NCBI RefSeq assembly: GCF_031844685.1
Contig: NZ_CP134605.1
Coordinates: 3,244,001 to 3,308,000, forward strand
DNA length: 64,000 nucleotides
Reading direction: 5' to 3'
Source: Streptomyces sp. ITFR-21
Lineage (GTDB): Bacteria > Actinomycetota > Actinomycetes > Streptomycetales > Streptomycetaceae
The notes beneath the pieces are model-generated. The model worked only from the letters and a program-made list of their open reading frames with translations. It did not search any database and was not told the origin of the DNA. Both the position numbers and the translations under genes were made by a program. This document shows positions 41,784 through 50,982 of the stretch, piece after piece (position 1 is the first letter of the stretch; each line of letters starts with the position of its first letter).

Positions 41784-43666
41784 AGGGCAGGCCTACTTTC
41801 CTGTTCGGGTTTCGTGGTGCAGGGCTTGCGCGTTCCGGGTGGGGAGACGGCTTCTTCCGGGTGCGGGGAAGGCCGCTGGAGGCCGGCCGCGCCGAGGTGA
41901 TCGAAGTGGTCCGCGGCGCCGGTGCCGATGCTGACGCCCTGGAGCCGGGTGGTGCGCAGCAGCGGGATGTTGGCCTCGCCGAACACTCCGCCGGACAGGC
42001 CGGTGCCGCCGATGATGGGAAGGACCGGCAGGGTGCCGATGTGGCTGTCGTTGACCTTCAGCACACCTCCGTTGGTCACCTCGTCGGTGAACCGGTGGAT
42101 GACGTCCGGGTCCCGGGCCCACAAGGAGTTGCGCAGTCCGTACCGGTTGGCGTTGACGAACGCGAGGAACGTGTCCAGCAGTGCGGCGTCCTCCCGATCC
42201 CCGGGGCCGGCAGGACCTCCGCCTTCTGTTCCGTGCCCAAGATCCGCCGGCCGCGACGCGTCCGGAGCGCTCTCGGGCACGATGAGGCACATCAACGGGT
42301 AGAACGTCTCCTCGGCCACCGCCCGCATCGTCGCGGCCTTCCGCAGCCCGCGTACCCGCAACAGAACCGGTGTGATGAACGGTCCCCGAGGAGTCGGTCT
42401 GCCGTCCACGTCGACGAGTTCGCCCCCGCAGAGCAGTTCGGCGCCCTTGGACACGGCGTCGTCGAGCACGTCCCTGCACTCGGCACGCTTGACCACGGGG
42501 GTGAGGACGACGTCGGGGTCCTCCGGCGGGCCCACGCGCAGCGCGGTCACCCGGCTGCGCAGCAGCGCGGTGAACTCGTCGGCCACCGCCGGGTGGACCA
42601 GGGCGAACTTCGGGGCGAGGCACAGCTGCCCGGATCCCTGGTACCGCTCCAGCGCGGCCTCGGCAGCCGGCAGGAGATCGGCGTCCCGCCACACCGTCAG
42701 GGCGTCGTTGCCGGCGAGTTCCATGATGGGCTTCTTGTCGTGTTCCAGGCAGGACCGGGTCAGCTCGGCGCCCTGCCGGGAGCCGCCGAAGAAGAAGATG
42801 TCGTCGCAGTCGGGCGAGTCGAGCCACATGCGCAGCATGGGCCGGGCCGGCGCGCAGAGCACGCTGAGCGTGCCGGGCGGCGCTCCGTGCTCCGCCAGCA
42901 GCGGATCGACCAGCTCGTGGAAGAGGTAGGCGACGCTGAGCGGAACCGACGGCGGGGCGTTGACGATCAGTGCGTTGCCGCCCGCCAGGACGGGAATTCC
43001 GGCGAGGGCCGTGGCCACCGGGGCGTTGCGCGCCGGGTCGAGGCACACCACCCCGTCCGGCTTGCGCACCAGCCGTATCCGCCGGCCCGCCTGCGAGCCC
43101 TCCCACACCAGGGCGGACCGCGCGTGGTCCAGCGAGTCCGGATGTGTCAGGTTCAGAACCGCCGAGAGGGTCCAGTGGGCCACGCGAACGGGCTGTCCCT
43201 CGGACACCAGGACCGCGACGAACTCCTCGGCCCGCTCCCGGAGAAGTCGGTGGACCGCGTGGACGAATTCCAGCCGCCGACCCAGTGGGACCCGCGCCCA
43301 GACGGGCTGTGCCTGACGGGCCAGCGCGAGCGCCGCGAGCGCCTGCGTCCCGGTGGACCGCGCGACCCTCCCGACGATCCGCGGGTCCGCCTGGTCCTCC
43401 GGTGTGGCGCGGCCATGGTCGAGACGCGCCTTGAGCGCCAGCACGTCGTACGGCTCCCGCAGCATCGCGCTGCTCCTCGGCCAGTGCACCCAGCTCTCAC
43501 CGAGCTCAGGCACACCGCCGAGCAGGACGGGGTAGGTGGACGGGAGCACACCGGCGGAACCGGCGGAACCGGCGGAACCTGAGGAACCTGAGGAAGGGGA
43601 AGGGGCCACGTCCCGAATTCTCGGCAGTCCTCCGCGGTGCCATCCCCCGTACGCCCTGCACTTCAT
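41780..43666 (-). CDS. Aldehyde dehydrogenase superfamily protein, extended
   Basis: 628-aa protein, longer than the usual 480-500. Residues 1-100 are an unrelated Ser/Gly-rich extension with GSAGSAGSAG. The ALDH core (about 120-590) shows ARNAPVATALAGIPVLAGGNA (cofactor site), FFGGSRQGAEL, general base Glu in MELAGND and nucleophile Cys in GSGQLCLAPK. It keeps the catalytic pair, so it is probably active on an unknown aldehyde. ATG 43666 has no ribosome binding site; a TAATAT -10-like hexamer about 10 nt upstream suggests a nearly leaderless mRNA. Its coupling to an EF-hand protein is unusual. Confidence 0.9.
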   Translation of the reverse strand: MKCRAYGGWHRGGLPRIRDVAPSPSSGSSGSAGSAGSAGVLPSTYPVLLGGVPELGESWVHWPRSSAMLREPYDVLALKARLDHGRATPEDQADPRIVGRVARSTGTQALAALALARQAQPVWARVPLGRRLEFVHAVHRLLRERAEEFVAVLVSEGQPVRVAHWTLSAVLNLTHPDSLDHARSALVWEGSQAGRRIRLVRKPDGVVCLDPARNAPVATALAGIPVLAGGNALIVNAPPSVPLSVAYLFHELVDPLLAEHGAPPGTLSVLCAPARPMLRMWLDSPDCDDIFFFGGSRQGAELTRSCLEHDKKPIMELAGNDALTVWRDADLLPAAEAALERYQGSGQLCLAPKFALVHPAVADEFTALLRSRVTALRVGPPEDPDVVLTPVVKRAECRDVLDDAVSKGAELLCGGELVDVDGRPTPRGPFITPVLLRVRGLRKAATMRAVAEETFYPLMCLIVPESAPDASRPADLGHGTEGGGPAGPGDREDAALLDTFLAFVNANRYGLRNSLWARDPDVIHRFTDEVTNGGVLKVNDSHIGTLPVLPIIGGTGLSGGVFGEANIPLLRTTRLQGVSIGTGAADHFDHLGAAGLQRPSPHPEEAVSPPGTRKPCTTKPEQESRPAL

Positions 43667-43688
43667 CTGATCGAGTGATATTAGCCCT

Positions 43689-43711
43689 TAGTACGGTTGA
43701 TAACCGTACTA
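43689..43711. promoter_or_regulatory. Perfect 10-bp inverted repeat operator
   Basis: TAGTACGGTT (43689-43698), centre GAT, AACCGTACTA (43702-43711). It lies 23 bp before the ALDH start and just upstream of its TAATAT element on the minus strand, a typical repressor site overlapping the -35 region. The cognate regulator is not obvious in this window. Confidence 0.75.
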
Positions 43712-43717
43712 GGTGAT

Positions 43718-43897
43718 TCAGGCCCGTCGGCGCCCCCACGGAGCCAGGGGCCGTACCACCCGTTCGCCCACCTCACCACCGAGAACCGCGGTCTCCACCG
43801 CCAGGTGACGGGGGTCTTCATCCGGGCCGAGCACGAGTGCACGTTCGCCGTCCATCGGCGACCGGAGTACGCCGGCAAAGGAGAACGGGAAGGGCAT
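43718..43897 (-). CDS. Possible 59-aa ORF upstream of the ALDH operon
   Basis: ATG 43897 opens MPFPFSFAGVLRSPMDGERA, then LVLGPDEDPRHLAVETAVLG and GEVGERVVRPLAPWGRRRA. The amino-acid pattern is plausible but I know no family. GGAG lies about 10 nt upstream. It ends 7 bp from the operator, so the operator would lie between it and the ALDH gene. It could be a fragment of a larger lost gene. Confidence 0.33.
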   Translation of the reverse strand: MPFPFSFAGVLRSPMDGERALVLGPDEDPRHLAVETAVLGGEVGERVVRPLAPWGRRRA

Positions 43898-44227
43898 GGT
43901 GATCGCTCCACCGCACAGCCCCGCCGGCGGTCGAGAGGCAGCGGTCCGTCCACCACGCGATCCGTGAGTTCCGGGTGCGGGTGCACCGCCGTGCTTCGTC
44001 CGAGGAGCCGCCCACTTCGCTGAGTTGCGCACGGGCGCCCTATCCGTAGCACATCGGGCAGGCCCGAGCCGGGTGGTAGAGAGGCGAGGCGCAGAGCCGT
44101 CACGCGCCCAGCCCCGCTCCTGCCGCAACCGGGGACAGCGGCGTAGCGTGTCTGGTGGAGTGGGACGGCGAGGGTACTTGTGCGGGTGCATACCCGGTCC
44201 CGGGCTAGATTCTCGTGGGAAGAGGCG

Positions 44228-44704
44228 ATGATGCTTTCGGAGGCAGTGTCCGCACTGGCGGCAGCGGGAGGCACCGCGGTCGTACAGGCCGCGGGCACGG
44301 ACACGTGGACAGGAGTGCGCCGACAGGTAGCCCGTTGGTTCGGCCGAGGGGATCCGCAACGCGAACACGCCGAGATGGAGCGCCTCGACCGGACTGCGGC
44401 CGAACTGGCAGCGGCTCGGCCGGAGACAGCGGCGCTGGTACGCACCCGCCAGGAGGCGGCCTGGCAGGCCCGCATCGAAATCGTGCTGGAGGGCCTGGCG
44501 GACACAGAGCGCGCACGAGCCGCGGATGAGCTGCGGGCGATGCTGGGACGGCGGGTCTCCCACCGCGGCGTCTCGGCGGGCGCGAGCGGACTGGCCGTCG
44601 GCAGGGATCTGCACCTCCAAGCCGACGGCGGGTCAGCGGTCGCCGTGACCATGGGGAATGTGACACTGGAACACCCTCGCCAGCCGGGTCCGCACCAGGA
44701 CTGA
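44228..44704 (+). CDS. Small partner protein of the STAND ATPase
   Basis: 158-aa protein beginning MMLSEAVSALAAAGGTAVVQAAGTDTWTGVRRQVARWFGRGD, followed by a Glu/Arg/Ala-rich helical stretch (about 45-110) likely to form coiled coil. The C-terminal part (GVSAGASGLAVGRDLHLQADGGSAVAVTMGNV) looks like beta strands. Similar small proteins commonly precede NB-ARC/TPR genes in Streptomyces. A TAGATT -10-like element is at 44206. Its stop TGA overlaps the only possible start of the next frame (CTG 44701). Function is unknown. Confidence 0.75.
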   Translation: MMLSEAVSALAAAGGTAVVQAAGTDTWTGVRRQVARWFGRGDPQREHAEMERLDRTAAELAAARPETAALVRTRQEAAWQARIEIVLEGLADTERARAADELRAMLGRRVSHRGVSAGASGLAVGRDLHLQADGGSAVAVTMGNVTLEHPRQPGPHQD

Positions 44705-44850
44705 GCGCACCCGGCATCGCCTCGGCCACGCCTCTTCACGGCATCAGCGGTATCCTCGCCGATCACGGCGGCATCGCTGTCGGTTACGCCGAGCAAGTCC
44801 ATCACCACGCTCCACCCCGCACCCCGGCGGCCTGGCCACACCAGGTCGGT

Positions 44851-47139
44851 GTGCTCCCGTCCCGCGCTCTGTCCTTCCAACACCGCGCCGAAATCGACCG
44901 ATTACGGTCCACGGTCGGCCATGGGGGGAACGCGGTGTTCGCCCATGTACTGACCGGGACGGGCGGGGTGGGCAAGACACAACTCGCCGCCGACCACGCC
45001 CGAGCCACCTGGCAAAACGGCAACCTGGACGTGCTGCTCTGGGTCACCGCGAACACTCGCTCGGCGGTGGTGGCCGGGTACGCGCAAGCAGGCGTCGAAC
45101 TGTGCTCGGCCGACCCCACGGATCCCGAGCAGGCAGCGCGGACCTTTCTGGCCTGGCTGGTCCCGAAGGCAGGGGCGCGCCCCTGCCGGTGGCTGATCGC
45201 CCTGGACGACGTCGCGGACCCCGGCGACCTCAACGGCCTGTGGCCGCCCTCCAGCCCGAGCGGCCAGACCGTCGTCACCACCCGCCGCCGTGACGCAGCC
45301 CTGACCGGAGGGGGCCGCCGCCGCGTGGAAGTCGGCCTGTTCACGGAGGCCGAGGCCGTCACCTATCTCACCACGTCGCTGACCGCCCATGGCCGCCACG
45401 AGCATTCGGATCAACTCCTCGGCCTGGCCCGCGACCTCGGCCTTCTGCCCCTGGCCCTCTCCCAGGGCGCCGCCTATCTCGTCGACTCCGGTGAGGAGGT
45501 GGCCGCTTACCGGACTCTGCTGGCCGGCCGTGCGACCGCACTGACCGACACCGCCCCCGACCTGCTTCCCGACGAGCAGACCCTTCCCCTCGCCACCGCC
45601 TGGTCCCTGTCCGTCGACCGCGCTGACGCACTCCGACCCGCCGGCCTGGCCGGTCCCATGCTCCGTCTGGCCGCCGTGCTCGACCCCAACGGCATCCCCG
45701 AGGCCGTTTTGACCAGTCAGCCCGCCCTCGCCCACCTGACCCGGCACCGGGCCCACGCCCACGCCCGACACGCTCGACCTCCGGTCGGCGATCCAGGACC
45801 GGTCTCCCCCCGGGACGCGGCGCGTGCCCTGCGCGCCCTGCACCGGCTCAGCCTCGTCGATCACACGCCGGCCGTGCCCCACCGGGCGGTACGCGTCCAC
45901 CAGCTCGTCCAACGAGCCACCCGCGGCACCCTCACCCCCGATCAGCACAGCCGGCTGATCCTCACCGCCGCCGAGGCACTCGCCTCCGTCTGGCCCGCCG
46001 TCGAACGCGACACCGCCCTGGCCCAGGCCCTGCGCGCCAACGCCGCCGCCCTGATGCGTGCCGCCGCGGATGACGAGATCCTGTACCGGCCCGTCCCCCA
46101 CCCGATGCTGCTCCGCATGGGCATCAGCCTCGGCGAGAGCGGTCAGTTCGCCGCCGCACACGACCACTTCGAGCGGATGGCCACGACCGCCCGTCGCCAA
46201 TTGGGCGCGGACCACCCCGCGACCCTCACCACACGCAACCACCTTGCGCAATGGGCCGGGGTGTCGGGGGCCGTGGCCAGTGCGATCGCCGCGCTCGAGC
46301 AGCTACTGGCCGACCGTCAGCGGGTACAGGGCCCAAACCACGCCGACACCCTCACTACCCGCAGCCACCTCGCCTACTGGCGGTGGGAGGCCGGCGACGC
46401 GGCCGGCGCGGTGACGGCGATCGCCGAACTGATCGCCGACTGCGAACGGGTATTGGGCCCCGACCACCCCGACACTCTGACCGCCCGCAGCCACCTCGTG
46501 CTGTGGGGCGGGCTGATGGGGGATGCGGCTGGCGCGGCAACGGCGTTCGCCGAACTGCTCGGCGACTGCGTACGGGTACTGGGACCGGACCACCCCTATA
46601 CCCTGGCCGCCCGCCAGTACCTCGCTCAGTGGCGGGGGGCGGCGGGAGATCCGGTCGGCGCGGCCGACGCGAGTGAGCAGGTCCTGGCCGACTGCGAGCG
46701 CGTACTGGGACCGGAGCACTTCTATACCCTGACCGCCCGCAGCCACCTCGCCTACTGGCAGGGAGAGGCCGGCGATGCCGACCGCTCGGCAACGGCGTTC
46801 GCCGAACTGATCGCCGACGTCGAGCGCGTACTGGGCCCGGAATACCTCTACGCCCTGGGCACCCGCGGCTATCTCGCCTACTGGCGGCGCGGAACCTCCC
46901 ATATCAGCGGAGCGCTCGAACGGGTATGCGCCAATCATCAACGGGCATTGGGCCCGAGCCACCCCGACACCCTGACCGCCCGTAAGAACCGCGCCGCATT
47001 GCGCGGGCTGGTCGGCGACGCGGCCGGCGCGGCAACGGCATTCGCCGAACTGGCCGCCGACTGCGAACGGGTACTGGGCCCCGACCACCCCGACACTCTG
47101 ACCGTCCGAAGCCACCTCGCCTGCCTGGCACGATCGTGA
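44851..47139 (+). CDS. NB-ARC STAND ATPase with TPR repeats
   Basis: 762-aa signal-transduction ATPase. The P-loop is GTGGVGKTQ (36-44), Walker B LIALDD (115-120), the sensor TTRRR (143-147) and the GLPL-like motif LLPLALSQ (198-205). The winged-helix region ends near RVHQLVQ (about 350). Residues about 425-755 are about seven 42-residue kinesin-light-chain-type TPRs (LGPDHPDTLTARSHLAYW...). GTG 44851 is the first standard start. However, the frame upstream to 44530 has no stop, and HHHAPPRTPAAWPHQVG just before it looks coding, so translation may begin earlier, possibly at CTG 44701 overlapping the partner stop. It is probably a sensor-effector, perhaps in defence or regulation. Confidence 0.88.
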   Translation: MLPSRALSFQHRAEIDRLRSTVGHGGNAVFAHVLTGTGGVGKTQLAADHARATWQNGNLDVLLWVTANTRSAVVAGYAQAGVELCSADPTDPEQAARTFLAWLVPKAGARPCRWLIALDDVADPGDLNGLWPPSSPSGQTVVTTRRRDAALTGGGRRRVEVGLFTEAEAVTYLTTSLTAHGRHEHSDQLLGLARDLGLLPLALSQGAAYLVDSGEEVAAYRTLLAGRATALTDTAPDLLPDEQTLPLATAWSLSVDRADALRPAGLAGPMLRLAAVLDPNGIPEAVLTSQPALAHLTRHRAHAHARHARPPVGDPGPVSPRDAARALRALHRLSLVDHTPAVPHRAVRVHQLVQRATRGTLTPDQHSRLILTAAEALASVWPAVERDTALAQALRANAAALMRAAADDEILYRPVPHPMLLRMGISLGESGQFAAAHDHFERMATTARRQLGADHPATLTTRNHLAQWAGVSGAVASAIAALEQLLADRQRVQGPNHADTLTTRSHLAYWRWEAGDAAGAVTAIAELIADCERVLGPDHPDTLTARSHLVLWGGLMGDAAGAATAFAELLGDCVRVLGPDHPYTLAARQYLAQWRGAAGDPVGAADASEQVLADCERVLGPEHFYTLTARSHLAYWQGEAGDADRSATAFAELIADVERVLGPEYLYALGTRGYLAYWRRGTSHISGALERVCANHQRALGPSHPDTLTARKNRAALRGLVGDAAGAATAFAELAADCERVLGPDHPDTLTVRSHLACLARS

Positions 47140-47236
47140 AAGCCTGTTCACCGGCGTAGTACACCGCCTCCCGCAGCCTCGGCCGGACTCGTTCCACCCG
47201 CGGGGACGTGGGCGGATGGTCGGCGCGGGAGGGCGG

Positions 47237-47543
47237 TCAGGCGAAGATCTTGACGACCTCACCGGGGGCGGAGCCGGTTCTGCGCCAGCTGCGCAGCAGG
47301 TGGGCGGCGGCCGCGGTGAAGTTCTCGGCTTCCCGCCCATTCTCGACGCAGTTCTCCAGATCACCGCTGCCGGCCCGCAGCACCATGTCGCCCACGGGAT
47401 TGCCGTTCTCGTCGCCGACCCGAGCCTCTGCCGCCGATTCGTCGAGGAGGATGCAGGGCGGTCCCTCCTCACCGAAAATCGGTGTGGTAGACGTGGATAT
47501 TCCCCGAGCTTTTGACGAGAAGCAGCCGCAATGAGTAGGGCAT
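47237..47543 (-). pseudogene. Frameshifted small hypothetical gene
   Basis: ATG 47543 follows GGAGGA by 7 nt and opens MPYSLRLLLVKSSGNIHVYHTDF, ended by TGA at once. The next frame continues GEEGPPCILLDESAAEARVG, then NPVGDMVLRAGSGDLENCVE to VVKIFA at 47237. Dropping one T from the TTTT run near 47490 joins both parts into about 101 residues. It resembles small polymorphic-toxin-associated or immunity-like proteins only in size and context; the family is unknown. Confidence 0.6.
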
Positions 47544-47642
47544 ACGTCATTCCTCCGAGCTGGGACGTCGTCCGAAGCCGTCATGCGCGGCCACCGCCCC
47601 GACGTCATCGGCCGTGCGGATGGCGTCGTAGCCGTCCTCGGG

Positions 47643-48240
47643 TCACTCGGTGAAGAAGTCGACGTCACCGCGCACACGCCGCAGTTCCCCGCCGGTCTGC
47701 AGGACCCGGCCGATCTCCACCAGGCCGTTGCGACCTCCGCGCAGAGCCGACGGCAGCCCGCCGAGCGCCCGCAGCGTTTCCGCGGTGGTCCTGAGGCCGG
47801 CGACCGCGCCTTTAACGCCTTCGGCGCCGATCTTGAGGAGGCCGCCGGCTTTGTAGAGTTCGCCCAGCCGGCCGAGGGAGGTCAGGCCCTTGGTCATCGG
47901 GATGCAGTCGAGGGCGGCGAAGAGGACATCCCAGAGGGTGGCCTTACCCTGGATGTACTTCTATCACCGTGTCGGCCAGGACGATCATCGCCGCCGCGAC
48001 GACGAGCCAGGCCAGCGGGCCGCCGACAATCATCACGATGATGCCGAGGACCGCCACGATCCACGTGCAGACCGTGACGATCTCGTTTCAGTGGTCGGCG
48101 ACCCAGTGGACCGCCTTCTCCCACCAGTGCCGGTTCCTGATGCCGGCGTCGGACGCCTGGTGGAGCCTGGTCACCGTGCGGCGGGCCGCGTCCTCCCGCA
48201 TGCCCCGGGCCTGCTCGGCCAGGCGCTTGGCCACGTCCAG
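47643..48240 (-). pseudogene. Remnant of a toxin-like or membrane hypothetical gene
   Basis: Pieces in two frames make one protein tail. DVAKRLAEQARGMREDAARR, then HWWEKAVHWVADHW, then helix segments (TWIVAVLGIIVMIVGGPLAW...) are followed, after a shift near 47965, by KATLWDVLFAALDCIPMTKG and GRLGELYKAGGLLKIGAEGVKGAVAG to DFFTE at 47643. The membrane stretch plus this tail recalls the N-terminal parts of large Streptomyces secretion-linked toxins, but no toxin domain is present. Its 5' end is fused in frame to a broken DUF72 gene. Confidence 0.55.
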
Positions 48241-48805
48241 CTCCGTCAGCAGCGCGGTGGTCGCGGCGGCGTGGTCCTCGCGCCACCAGCCGGGATGAAG
48301 GAACTCCACGGACACCGGCCACCCCGCGGCACGTTCGCGGCACCGGCGCGGGAACGCCGCGGCCGGCCTCCCCGGAGCGAGCCGCCGCGGGTACTGGAAC
48401 AGCAGGCCGCCCAGCCAGCCGGCCCCGCGCAGCGGTTCGGGGGCGCCGCTGAAACGGTCCCACACTTCATCGAGCAGACCGGGATCGGTGCCGGCCGGGC
48501 CCGGCTGCCGGGCGAGGGCCGGGCTCAGTTCGGCCGGCAGCGCGCTCGGCGGCGTCGGATGCCCGGTCAGCAGGGAGAACGCCTTCACGTCGAAACGGAA
48601 GCCCGCGGGGGGTGCGTTCGGCCCACAGGAGGCTGTTGCGCGCGCTGGGCGGGCCGTAGTAGGTGGCGTCCGTCTCCACCACCGGGAACCGCGCGGCGTA
48701 GTACCGCAGCCGGCCCTCCGCGTCGCGGTGGCCCGCCGGGTATCAACCGCTCGACACCAGCGCCTTGTCCGTCCACGAACACGTACCAACCCGGATCTCT
48801 CCCCC
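48241..48805 (-). pseudogene. DUF72 family gene, broken
   Basis: Starts near IRVGTCSWTDKALVSSG, where the expected Trp codon is TGA, then YPAGHRDAEGRLRYYAARF and VVETDATYYGPPSARNSLLW. A one-base insertion in a C6 run near 48612 shifts the frame to GFRFDVKAFSLLTGHPTPPS. It continues to PVSVEFLHPGWWREDHAAA, where the domain is cut and fused to the toxin-like remnant near 48240. DUF72 is a TIM-barrel family of unknown function; this copy cannot make it. Confidence 0.75.
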
Positions 48806-49032
48806 TCCGCCCGCCTTCCCGGCGGCGCGGCCGACGCCCCCGCGCGGGCCCACAAGGACGAGTTCCCCGGCCTGCCACGGGATCTTCGGCTGGTGTTCCC
48901 GTGGTGGACCGGTCGTACCAGTGTGCTCAAGGGACCCTAAGACGCGACACGGCGAAGGAGCGCGGCTCCGGCGCGCACCGGAGCCGAGAACCAGTCGAGG
49001 ACGTACTCCGCCGTTCGGTCGCAAGGACATCG

Positions 49033-49952
49033 ATGGGTGATACGCCGGAGATACGCGGCGCCGAGGCACTCCGGGCGGCGTCCCGCGAGGCGCTCCGACA
49101 CCGGTGGCCCGGCACCGCCGGTTCCGCGGCGCTGAGCGTCGCCAGCGGGTGGGCGGGGGCGCTGCCGGTGTTCCACCCGCTGGCGCGCCGGTTCCGGCCG
49201 CGGTCGGCGGCGACCCTCGCGGCGGCGGCGGTCGGCTACGCCGGCCTGATCGTCCTGGTGACCTCCTGGTGGCAGCTCGGGCGGCTGGCCGCCTCGGATT
49301 CGGCCGTCAGCCCACGCGACATGGTGGTCACCCTGTGGTGGTGGGCGGCGCCCCTGGCGCTCGGCACGCCCATGTTCAGCCGGGACCGTCTACGGCTACG
49401 TCGCCCAGGGCGCGATGGCCGCCCGCGGCTGGGACGTCTACGCCGACGGGCCCTCGCGGCTGCCCGGACCGCTCACGGCGGGGGTGGACCGGCTGTGGCG
49501 GGACACCCCGGCGCCGTACGGCCCGGTGTTCGTGTGGCTGGCCGCGCACGTGGTCCGGGTGACCGGGGAGCACGTGCTCCCCGGGGTGATGGGCATGCGG
49601 ATGCTGGCGGTCGGCGGCTTCGCCCTGGTGGCGTGGGCGGTACGGCGGCTGGCGGTGATGGCCGAGGTGTGCAAGAGCAACGCCCTGTGGCTGGCCGTGC
49701 TCAACCCGCTGACGCCGGTGCACCTGGTGGGCGGCGCGCACAACGACGCGGTGATGCTCGGGCTGATGGCGTCCGGCCTGGTGATCGCGCGCCGGGGGTG
49801 GCTGGCCCTGTGGGGCCGTCGTGATCACGCTGGCCCTGCTCGTCAAAGTGCCGGCCGGCCGCGCGCTGCTCTTCCTGATCTTCGAGCGGAACGCCGGCCG
49901 CACCGTGCTGCTCCGCCGGGCGGCCGTCGGCGGTACGCAACTCCACGGTGTG
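49033..49952 (+). pseudogene. MptB-like alpha-1,6-mannosyltransferase gene, frameshifted and truncated
   Basis: ATG 49033 follows AAGGA by 6 nt. The first frame gives LAAAAVGYAGLIVLVTSWWQ, then AAPLALGTPMFSRD. Near 49388 an extra base shifts to VYGYVAQGAMAARGWDVYAD, then TPVHLVGGAHNDAVMLGLMA. Near 49815 a second shift leads to VVITLALLVKVPAG, and homology ends around 49950. The motifs and helix pattern match polyprenol-phosphomannose-dependent mannosyltransferases of the MptA/MptB type, usually above 450 residues. Two shifts and the missing C-terminal half make it non-functional. Confidence 0.72.
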
Positions 49953-50148
49953 ACGCGCCCACGTCATGGGCGCTCACCGGGACCTAACGGATTGCGCCCC
50001 GACGGCGACCCGTCCGGGCGCTGCCGGTTCTTCTTCCGGCTCGTCCGGCTCTTCTCACCCGGTGCTGTGCCCACGGCCCCCCCGATCGGCAGTGAGACCG
50101 GGCCCCGGACGGCCATGGAGCAGGGATCATACCCGGCATTCCGCCGCT
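49953..50148. other. Spacer after the mannosyltransferase remnant
   Basis: No gene or clear signal seen. Includes an Arg/Pro-coding GC-rich stretch in all frames. Confidence 0.4.
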
Positions 50149-50709
50149 CTACCCCGATCCGCCCGTTCTTCGGTGCCACACCGGCGTTCGTCGGCGCCGT
50201 AGCCGGCCCGGCCCGTCCGCGTGGACGTCCGACCGCACGACACGGGTGAACTCCTGCTCCACCGCCCGCGCCTCGTCGTCGCGCCGGACCACCTCGGGCC
50301 ACAGCGGATCGGTCGGCGCGGGCCGCGGACCGCGGCCCAGAGCGGCCTGCTCCTGCCAGGCGGAGAAGGCGGCGGCCCAGGTCTGCATGGCCCGCGCGGT
50401 CTTCACGTGGGCGGCGATCAGTTCCGCCGGCCCGTAGATCTCCAGCTGGGCCAGCACCACGTCCGCCTCCACCTCGCGGCTGCGCCGCTCGCGCGCCTCG
50501 GGGAGCCGGCCGGTGACCAGGGCCTCCGCGCGGAAGCACTGGCCGCGCTTGACCGAGGTGAGGGCCTCCTCATAGACCGCCGCGCGGCGCTCCCACAGCC
50601 GGCTTTCCCGCTCCCGTGCCCAGGTGGCGCGCTGCACAAGCCAGGCGCTGGCCAGGGAGGCGGTGGTACCGACCGCGGTGCCGATGATCGTGGCTGCGAC
50701 GGTGGTCAG
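50149..50709 (-). CDS. Membrane-anchored coiled-coil hypothetical protein
   Basis: 186 aa if started at CTG 50709: TTVAATIIGTAVGTTASLAS forms one N-terminal membrane helix, followed by an Arg/Glu-rich helical domain (WARERESRLWERRAAVYEEALTSVKRG...). The family is not recognised, but the pattern occurs in Streptomyces single-pass proteins. The first standard start, GTG 50637, would remove the helix. CTG 50709 has GAGGG 7 nt upstream, so either a non-standard start or a mutated GTG is likely. The C-terminal 30 residues are Arg-rich and may be read through a degraded end. Confidence 0.6.
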   Translation of the reverse strand: MTTVAATIIGTAVGTTASLASAWLVQRATWARERESRLWERRAAVYEEALTSVKRGQCFRAEALVTGRLPEARERRSREVEADVVLAQLEIYGPAELIAAHVKTARAMQTWAAAFSAWQEQAALGRGPRPAPTDPLWPEVVRRDDEARAVEQEFTRVVRSDVHADGPGRLRRRRTPVWHRRTGGSG

Positions 50710-50982
50710 GTGTACGCCCTCATCATGGCGAACGGGTCGCCGCCGGGCACAGCCCCCGGCCGACGGGCACCTTCTCCGGGTTCTGCGGGCGGCGCGCGGG
50801 GGACCCGTGTACGCCGCCGAGGTGCCGCTGAAGTGCCGCCGGGGCCCCGATTAGTATGAATGGGTGGCGTTGATGTGTATATCGGCGAACTCGGGGTGCG
50901 GCTCCGTGAAATCTGTGCTCGCTTCCGCATGATCGGACTTGTCGGTTCACCGCATCATGGGAAAGCGAGAGGTCGTCAGGTC

